From assembly GCF_040802235.1 (NCBI RefSeq), contig NC_133174.1, positions 80,374,647 to 80,438,646 on the forward strand: DNA of 64,000 nucleotides, in the 5' to 3' direction. Source of the stretch: Manis javanica (taxonomy: Eukaryota; Chordata; Mammalia; Pholidota; Manidae). The notes beneath the pieces were generated by a model. That model did no database searches, was not told the DNA's origin, and worked only from the letters and a program-made list of their open reading frames with translations. Below are positions 56,491 through 64,000 of the stretch, piece by piece. A program made the position numbers and the translations under genes. The first letter of the stretch is position 1. Each line of letters starts with the position of its first letter.

Positions 56491-59400
56491 TTGTTCTTGT
56501 ACTCCACATATGAGTGAAATCATTTGGTATTTGTCTTTCTCTGCCTGGCTTATTTCACTGAGCATAATACCCTCTAGCTCTATCCATTTTGTTGCAAATG
56601 GTAGGATTTGTTTTTTCTTATGGCTGAATAATATTCCATTGTGTATATGTACCACATCTTCTTTATCCATTCATCTATTGATGGACACTTAGCTTGCTTC
56701 CATTCCTTGGCTATTATAAACAGTGCTATGATAAACATAGGGGTGCATCTGTCTTTTTCAAACTGGGCTGCTGTATTCTTACGGTAAATTTCTAGAAGTG
56801 GAATTCCTGGGTCAAATGCTATTTCTACTTTGAGTTTTATGACGAACCTCCATACTGCTTTCCACAATGGTTGAACTAATTTACATTCCCACCAACAGTG
56901 TAGGAGGGTTCCCCTTTCTCCAGTACCTGGCCAACATTTGTTCTTGTTTGTCTTTTGGATGGTAGTGATCCTTACTGCTGTGAGGTGATATCTCACTGTA
57001 GTTTTAATTTTCATTTCTCTGATGACAAGTGATGTGGAGCATCTTTTCATGTGTCTGCTGGCCATCTGAAATTCTTCTTTAGAGAACTGTCTATTCAGCT
57101 CCTCTGACCATTTTTTAATTCGATTATTTGCTCTTTGTTTGTTGAGGTGTGTGAACTCTTTATATATTTTGGATGTCAACTTTTATCGGAACTGCCAGTT
57201 ATGAATATATTCTCCCATATTGTAAGATACCTTTTTATTCTATTGATGGTGTACTTTGCTGTACAGAAGCTTTTCAGCTTGATATAGATCCACTTGTTCA
57301 TTTTTGCTTTTGTTTCCCTTGCCCAGGGCGATATGTTCATGAACAAGTAACTCATGTTTATGTCTAAGAGATTTTTGCCTTTGTTTTTTTCTAAGAGTTT
57401 TATGGTTTCATGGCTTACATTCAGGTCTTTGATCCATTTCAAATTTACTTTTGTGTATGGGGTTAGACAGTGATCCAATTTCATGCTATTACATGTAGCT
57501 CTCCAGTTCTGCCAGCACCATCTGTTGAAGAGACTGTCATTTCCCCGTTGTATGTCCATGGCTCCTTTATCATATATTAATTGATCATATATGTTTGGGT
57601 TAATGTCTGGAGTCTCTGTTTGGTTCCACTGATCTGTGGCTCTGTTCTTGTGCCAATACCAAATTGTCTTGATTACTGTGGCTTTGTAGTAGAGCTTGAA
57701 GTTGGGTAGTGAGATCCCCTCCACTTTATTCTTCCTTCTCAGGATTGCTTTGGCTATTCGGGGTCTTTGATGTTTCCATATGAATATTTGAACTATTTGT
57801 TCCAGTTCGTTTAAGAATGCTGTTGGTAATTTGATAGGGATTGCATCAAATCTGTTTATTGGTTTGGGCAGGATGGCCATTTTGATGATATTAATTCTTC
57901 CTAGCCAGGAGCATGGGATGAGTTTCCATTTGTTAGTGTCCTCTTTAATTTCTCTTGAGTGTCTTCTAGTTTTCAGGGTATAGGTCTTTCACTTCCTTGG
58001 TGAGGTTTATTCCTAGGTATTTTATTCTTTTTGATGCGTTTGTGAGTGGAATTATTTTCCTGATTTCTCTTTCTATTAGTTCATTGTTAATGTATAGGAA
58101 AGCCACAGATTTCTGTGTGTTAATTTTGTATTGTGCAACTTTTCTGAATTCCAATATTAGTTCTAGTAGTTTTGGAGTGGAGTCTTTAGGGTTTTTTATG
58201 TATAATATCATGTCATCTGCAAATAGTGACAGTTTAACTTCTTCTTTAACAATCTGTATTCCTTGTATTTCTTTGTTTTGTCTAATTGCCATGGCTCGGA
58301 CCTCCAGAAATATGTTGAATAACAGTGGGGAGAGTGGGCATCCCTGTCTAGTTCCCGATCTCAGAGGAAAAGTTTTGAGCCTCTTGCTGTTCAGTATGAT
58401 GTTAGCTGTGGGTTTATCATATATGGCCTTTATCATGTTGAGGAACTTGCCCTCAATACCTATTTTATTCAGAGTTTTTATCATGAATGAATGTTGAATT
58501 TTGTTGAATGCTTTTTCAGCATCTATGGAGATGATCGTGTGGTTTTTGTCCTTTTTGTTGATGTGGTGGATGATGTTGATGGATTTTCGAATGTTGGAGC
58601 ATCCTTGCATCCCTGGGATGAATCCCACTTGTTCATAGTGTTTGATCTTTTTGATGTATTTTTGAAATCGGTTTGGTAATATTTTGTTGAGTATTTTTGC
58701 ATCTATGTTCATTAAGGATATTGGTCTGTAGTTTTCTTTTTTGGTGGGGTCTTTGCCTGGTTTTGGTATTAGGGTGATGTTGGGTTCATAGAATGAGTTT
58801 GGGAGTATTCCCTCCTCTTCTATTTTTTGGAACACTTTAAGGAGAATGGGTATTATATCTTCTCTGTATGTCTAATAAAATTCTGAGGTAAATCCATCTT
58901 TCCAGGGGGTTTTGTTCTAGGGTAGTTTTTTGATTACTGCTTCAATTTCATTGCTGGTAATTGGTCTGTTTAGATTTCTGTTTCTTTCTGGGTTAGTTTT
59001 GGAATGTTGTATTTTTCTACAAAGTTGTCCATTTCTTCTAGGTTTTCCTGCTTCTTAGTAGTTTTCATAGTATTCTCTAATAATTCTTTGTATTTCTGTG
59101 GGGTCCATCGTGATGTTTCCCTTCTCATTTCTGATTTTGTTGATGTGTGTTGATTCTGTTTTTCTCTTAATAAGTCTGGCTAGATGCTTATCTATTTTAT
59201 TTTCTCAAAGAACCAGCTCTTGGTTTCATTGATTTTTCATATTGTTTTATTCTTCCCAATTTTATTTATTTATTTCTTCTCTGATCTTTATTATGTTCCT
59301 CCTTCTGCTTATTTTAGGCCTCATTTGTTCTTCTTTTTCCAATTTTGATAATTGTGACATTAGACTATTCATTTGGGATTGTTTTTCCTTCTTTAAATAT

Positions 59401-60332
59401 GCCTGGATTGCTATATACTTTCCTCTTAAGACTGGTTTTGCTGCATCCCACAGAAGTTGGGGTTTTGTGTTGTTGTTATTTATTTACATATATTGCTGGA
59501 TCTCCATTTTAATTTGGTCATTGATCCATTGATTATCTAGAAGCATGTTGTTAATCCTCTATGTGTTTGTGAGCCTTTTTGCTTTCTTTGTACAATTTAG
59601 TTCTAGTTTTATACCTTTGTGGTCTGAAAAGTTGTTTGGCAGGATTTAAATCATTTTGAATTTACTGAGGCTTTTTTTGTGGCCTAGTATATGGTCTATT
59701 CTGGAGAATGTTCCATGTGCACTTGAGAAGAATGTGTATCCTGCTGTTTTGGATGTAGAATTCTATAGACATCTATTAGGTACATCTGTTCTAGTGTGTT
59801 GTTCAGTGCCTCTGTGTCCTTACTTATTTTCTGTCTGATGGATCTCTCCTTTGAAGTGAGTTGTGTGTTGAAGTCTCCTAGAATGAATGCATTACATTAT
59901 ATTTCCTCCTTTAATTCTGTTAGTATTTGTTTCACATATGTTGGTGCTCCTGTATTGGTTGCATATATATTTGTAATGGTTATATCCTCCTGTAGGACTG
60001 AGCCCTTTCTCCTTATGTAATGTCCTTCTTTATATCTTGTTACATTCTTTGTTTTGAAGTGTATTTTGTCTGATTCTAGTACTGCAACACCTGCTTTTTT
60101 CTCCCTGTTGTTTGCATGAAATATATTTTTCCATGCCTTGATTTTAATCTGTGCATGTGTTTGGGTTTTAGGTGAGTCTCTTGTAAGCAGCATATAGATG
60201 GGTCTTGCTTTTTTATCCATTGTATTGCTGTGTCTTTTGTTTGGTGTATTCAGTCCATTTACATTTAGCGTGATTATTGAAAGATATATTCTTATTGCCA
60301 GTGCAGGCTTTAAGTTTGTGGTTACTAAAGTT
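56490..60332 (-). pseudogene. ORF2: L1 ORF2 (-), broken
   Basis: Endonuclease at 60332-59600: N-V-N-G-L-N, Q-E-T-H-L near 60180, with breaks. The ATG expected near 60332 reads GTA. RT is in the frame 58835-57966, with [15 protein letters not shown] and F-A-D-D at 58223-58212. The frame breaks again at about 57960-57880. The C-terminal Cys region is at 57179-56580. At the natural end, C-G-V is followed by CAA rather than the TAA seen in the L1 at 19453, which adds about 38 codons. Confidence 0.9.
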
Positions 60333-60489
60333 TCAAGGTTAGCTCCTTTACTATCTAACTTAACTTGGTTGTTGAGCTATTATAAACACTGTCTGATGAT
60401 TCTTTATTTCTCTCCCTTCTTATTCCTCCTCCTCCATTCTTCATATGTTGGGTGTTTTGTTCTGTGCTCTTTTTAGGAGTGCTCCCATC

Positions 60490-61339
60490 TAGAGTAGTCC
60501 CTCTAAAATACCCTGTAGAGGTGGTTTTTGGGAGGCAAATTCCCTCAACTTTTGCTTGTCTGGGAATTGTTTAATTCCTCCTTCATATTTAAATGATAAT
60601 CTTGCTGGATATAGTATCCTTGGTTCAAGACCATTCTGTTTCATTGCATTAAATCTATCATGCCATTCTCTTCTGGCCTGTAAGCTTTCTGTTGAGAAGT
60701 CTGATGATAGCCTGATGGGTTTTCCTTTGTAGGTGACGTTTTTTTCTCTCTGGCTGCCTTTAATACTCTGTCCTTGTCCTTGATCTTTGCCATCTTAATT
60801 ATTATGTGTCTTGTTGTTGTTCTCTTTTGATACCTTCTGTTGGGAGTTTTGTGTGCTTCCATGGTCTGAGCAACTATTTCCTCCCCCAGTTTGGGGAAGT
60901 TTTCAGCAATTATTTCTTCAAAGACACTTTCTATCCCTTTTTTTCTCTCTTCTTCTTCTGGTACCCCTTTAATGTGTATATTGTTCCTTTTGGATTGGTT
61001 CCACAGTTCTCTTAATATTGTTTCATTCCTGGAGATCCTTTTATCTCTGCCTGCATCAGCTTCTATGCATTCCTGTTCTCTGGTTTCTATTCCATCAATG
61101 GCCTCTTGCATCCTGTCCGTTCTGCTTTTAAGTCCTTCCAGAGATTGTTTTATTTCTCTAGTCTCCCTCTGTACTTGCTCCTTTAGCTCTTGCATATTTC
61201 CCTGCAGATGCATCATCACGTTTATGGTTTTTATTTTGAATTCTTTTTCAGGGATACTGGTTAGTTCTATCTCCACAGGTCCTCTCTCAGGTTTTGTTTG
61301 GACTATTTTGGACTGGACTAAATTCTTCTGCCTTTTCAT
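60490..61339 (-). pseudogene. ORF1: L1 ORF1 (-), broken
   Basis: ATG at 61339 starts M-K-R-Q-K-N-L-V-Q. The coiled coil is about residues 45-115, then N-I-H-I-K-G-V-P-E-E-E-E of the RRM-like domain. The frame to 60641 drifts away from the conserved C-terminal domain at about 60730; that domain continues in another frame to about 60490. One or two frameshifts are enough to explain this. Confidence 0.88.
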
Positions 61340-62597
61340 GATGATAGTGCTGGCTGTAGGCAGGTAGCGGGTATGTCAGCTGGGAGAAAAGGTCCTTTCC
61401 TGCTTTCTGGATGCCTTGCCCTTCTCTGCTTCCTGTGTCGGTTACCCACACTCTTGGAGCAGCCACTGGGTTAATCCCCTAAGCTGCTGTGGGAGGGGTC
61501 TCCATTAGAGCAGTGCAGAGGCCTGTGGGGAGTGGCAGGCATGCTGGGTGTGCTCCCCCATGAAAGCGCTGCCTCTGCCATGCAGCTGTGTGCCGGCAAT
61601 GGCCTTTGGGTCTGGCCCAGGCAGCTGTGTGTCAGGCTGGGATTCCGGGTAGCTGCTGGTGGTGCGGCTGCTCCTGGGCCACTCCTCTGCCATGGTGGCC
61701 AGCTCCCGCAGGCTGCTCCCAGGCCACTCTGGCGCCACCACTGCTGGCGCATGCGGGCCATACTTGGGCCACTCTGTCGCCACTGCAGATGCATGCAGGC
61801 CTCTCCCGTGCCCTTCTAGTGTCACTGCCCCTGGCACACATGGGCAACTCATGGGCCGTTCAGTTGCCACAGCTGAGGGCTTGTGGGGGCTACTCCCAGG
61901 TCACTCCATCATGGCCGTGGCAGGCTCGTTCAAGCTGCTCCTGGTCCCCTCTGGAGCCACCTCCCCCAGCACATGTTGCCGCTCTCCCAATACTGGTCAG
62001 GTGTGTTGGGGTCCACATCAGTTGGGGCAATGACTGGCAGGCTGCTTATTGCCATGAAGGGCTTCAGAGCTGCACTGCCTCCCAGGGGGTTAGGGTGCCT
62101 AAAGTTCCTGGGATTCCCAACTGCTAAGTGTGCTGGGATGACTTCATCCAGCTGTGGGGTCCCTGTCTCTTTAAGACTTGCAAAAAGCACTAATTTTTCT
62201 TTTGTCTCAGGGGCACCGGTTGCAGGGACCTGCCTGCAGGTTTTGCTTTTCCATTTCTCTAATATCCAGCACACTGTGCACCATGTGTATGCTTTCTGGG
62301 TGTGGATTTCTAGGGCTGGTTGTTTAGCAGTCCTGTACTTTCACTCCTTCCCCGTTCTGACTCCTTTCTTCCCACCGGGTTCTGGAGTGAGAGGGTGTTC
62401 AGGTCCTGCTGGGCTGCGGCTTGTATCTTACCCCCTTCTTGTGATGTTGAGTTCTCGCAGATGTAGATGTAGCCTAGCTGTTGTACTTTATCTACTTGTG
62501 TCTCTTTTAGGAGTAGTTTTATTTATTGTATTTTCATAAATATATATGTTTTTGGGAGGAGATTTCCACTGAACTACTAATGCTGCCATCTTGGCTC
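61340..62597 (-). promoter_or_regulatory. L1 5' UTR (-), GC-rich, with tandem repeats
   Basis: 1.26 kb, GC-rich and CpG-containing. It carries the YY1 motif at 62595-62584 and seven 44-bp tandem units at 61666-61975. Long overlapping ORFs on both strands (for example 61588-62127 and 61883-62539) are by-products of base composition and repeats. It differs from the 5' UTR at 13850. Confidence 0.8.
61666..61975. repeat. Seven 43-45 bp tandem units in the L1 5' UTR
   Basis: Units at 61666-61710, 61711-61754, 61755-61797, 61798-61841, 61842-61885, 61886-61930 and 61931-61975. Each has the frame 'ggctgctcc.gggccactc..g.cgccac..c.g..g.gcatgc' on the + strand. Divergence between units is substantial (perhaps a third of positions), so the array is not recent, or the units evolve fast. 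Confidence 0.8.
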
Positions 62598-64000
62598 CCT
62601 CTATCCATTTTTAATAGGGTTATTTGATTTTTGGGTGTTGAGGCATGTGAGTTCTTTATATATTTTGGATGTTAAACCCTTATCAGATATGTCACTTACA
62701 AATATATTCTCCAATACTATAGGATGTCTCTCTGTTCTACTGATTTTATCCTTTGCTGTACAGAAGCTTTTAAGTTTGCTGTAGTCCCATTTGTTCATTT
62801 TTGTGTTTGTTTTCCTTTCCCAAGGAGATGCATTCAGGAAAAAGTTGCTCATGTTTATATTCAAGATATTTTTGCCTATATTTTCTTCTAAGTGCTTTAT
62901 GTTTCATGCCTTACATTCAGGTCTTGAAACCATTTCAAGTTTACTTTTGTGTACGGAGTTAGACAATAATCCAGTTTCATTCTCTTGCATATAGCTGTCG
63001 AGTTTTGCCAACACCAGTTGTTGTTGAGGCTATCATTTCCCGTTGTATATCCATGCTTCTTTTATCGTGTATTAATTGACCATAGGTGCTTGGGTTTATA
63101 TCTGGGCTCTTTATTCTGTTCTATTGTTCTATGGGTCTTTTTTTGTGCCAGTAACAAATTGTCTTGATGACTGTGGCTTTATAGTAGAGTTTGAAGTAGG
63201 GGAGGGAAATCCCCCCAGCTTTATTATTCCTTCTCAGTATTGCTTTGGCTCTTCAGGGTCTTTTGTGGTTCTATATGAATTTTGGAATGACTTGCTCTAG
63301 TTCGTTGAAGAGTGCTGTTGGTATTTGGATAGGAATTTCTTTGAATCTGTAGATTGCTTTAGGCAGGATGGTCATTTTAACAAAATTAATTTTTCCTATC
63401 CGTGGGTGTGGGATATACTTCCATTTTCTGGTGTCTTCTTTTATTTCTCTCATGAGTGACTTGTAGTTTTCAGGGTATAAGTCTTTCACTTCTTTGGTTA
63501 GGTTTATTCCTAGGCATTTTATTCTTTTTGATGCAATTGTGAATGGAATTGTTTTTCCTGATTTCTCTTTCTCGTAGTTCATTGTAAGTTTATAGGAATG
63601 CAACAGATTTCTGTGTATTAATTTTTGATCATCCAACTTTGCTGAATTCAGTTATTATTTCTAACAGTTTTAGGGTGCATTCTTTAGGATTTTATATGTA
63701 AAATATCATGTCATCTGCAATCAGGGACAGTTTGACTTCTTACTTACCAATCTGGATGCCTTTTATTTCTTTGTGTTGTCTGATTGCCATGGCTAGGAAT
63801 TCCTGAACTGTGTTGAATAAAAATGTGGAGAGTGGGCATCCTTGTTTTGTAACCCAATCTTAAAGGAAAAGTTTTGAGCTTCATGCTGTTAATTATGATG
63901 TTGGCTGTGGATTTGTCATATATGGCCTTTATTATGTTCAGGTACTTGGCCTCTATACCCATTTTGTTGAGAGTATTTATCATGAATAGTGTTGAATTTC
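62598..64000 (-). mobile_element. Older L1 (-), 5' part of split element, runs off the window
   Basis: ORF2 continues from 56136: 'ttttaatagggttatttgatttttgggtgttgagg', then the Cys region, then RT with 'atgtcatctgcaatcagggaca' at 63709 (catalytic box) and P-L-R-L-G in the frame at 63983-63744. Frames are broken at several points. The rest of the element lies beyond 64000. Confidence 0.85.

Larger units (their letters stand above)
56150..62597 (-). mobile_element. Nearly full-length LINE-1 (-), nested and inactive
   Basis: On the minus strand it begins GGAGCCAAGATGGCAGCAT at 62597 (YY1 motif). It has a 1.25-kb GC-rich 5' UTR, ORF1 (61339 down to about 60490), ORF2 (about 60330 down to 56490), a 3' UTR and an A-rich tail. 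It is flanked by a weak 13-bp duplication (CCTCCATTCATTT at 56137-56149 and CCTCTATCCATTT at 62598-62610). Both ORFs have frameshifts. It sits inside an older L1 of the same orientation (55185-56136 and 62598-64000). Confidence 0.92.

Noticed and set aside
57997-58679. + strand ORFs of 62-166 codons
   Set aside because: Antisense shadows of the L1 ORF2 reverse transcriptase; the same shadows appear opposite the RT at 17268-17950.
61666-61975. CRISPR-like array
   Set aside because: The 44-bp units are contiguous with no spacers, and the DNA is mammalian; it is an ordinary tandem repeat.
61471-62539. Long overlapping ORFs of 70-218 codons on both strands
   Set aside because: They lie in the GC-rich L1 5' UTR with tandem repeats, overlap in several frames, and show repetitive Trp/Pro/Ala/Cys-rich composition with no domain. 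They are by-products of composition.

Overview
This window is mammalian nuclear DNA made almost entirely of retroelements. No host protein-coding gene, tRNA, rRNA or CRISPR array is supported. LINE-1 copies with an APE-type endonuclease and reverse transcriptase, decayed MIR SINEs, a MaLR LTR and class I, II and III endogenous retroviruses (ERVs) mark a placental mammal. No Alu, B1/B2, Bov-tA or carnivore tRNA-Lys SINE was recognised, so the lineage may have had little recent SINE activity. The species cannot be fixed from the sequence.

Layout. 210-1540: two LTRs of one family, tail to tail, forming a large palindrome. 4925-10436: a gammaretroviral ERV (ERV-A, + strand, tRNA-Pro primer site) whose 491-bp LTRs differ at one base. 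It keeps a gag start and an env tail but no coding body. 10674-12386: an L1 insertion (-) with a perfect 25-bp target duplication that encloses two L1 3' pieces. 12565-13060: two MIRs. 13850-19788: a nearly full-length, broken L1 (+). 20330-23825: a class III ERVL pol relic and LTR (-). 23925-27130: old L1 (-). 27480-31020: an old L1 split by another L1 with tandem repeats near its 5' end. 32685-33320: a MaLR LTR. 33919-40711: a decayed gamma-type ERV (ERV-B, +) with gag, protease, RT, RNase H and integrase relics. 44755-51661: a betaretrovirus-like ERV (ERV-C, -, tRNA-Lys primer site) with gag and env relics but no pol, inserted into an L1 3' end. 54081-54504: a likely solo LTR. 55185-64000: an old L1 (-) split by a nearly full-length younger L1 (-) whose 5' UTR carries seven 44-bp tandem units.

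The most interesting observation is that ERV-A (gamma-type, tRNA-Pro) and ERV-C (beta-type, tRNA-Lys) carry homologous AT-rich non-coding filler in the same orientation relative to their own genomes, in place of most (ERV-A) or part (ERV-C) of the usual coding region. This suggests recombination or template switching between co-packaged RNAs of two retroviral lineages, or separate capture of one source. The nearly identical ERV-A LTRs mean at least one filler carrier moved recently. All alignments here were made by eye, and element family names are given only where the sequence supports them.
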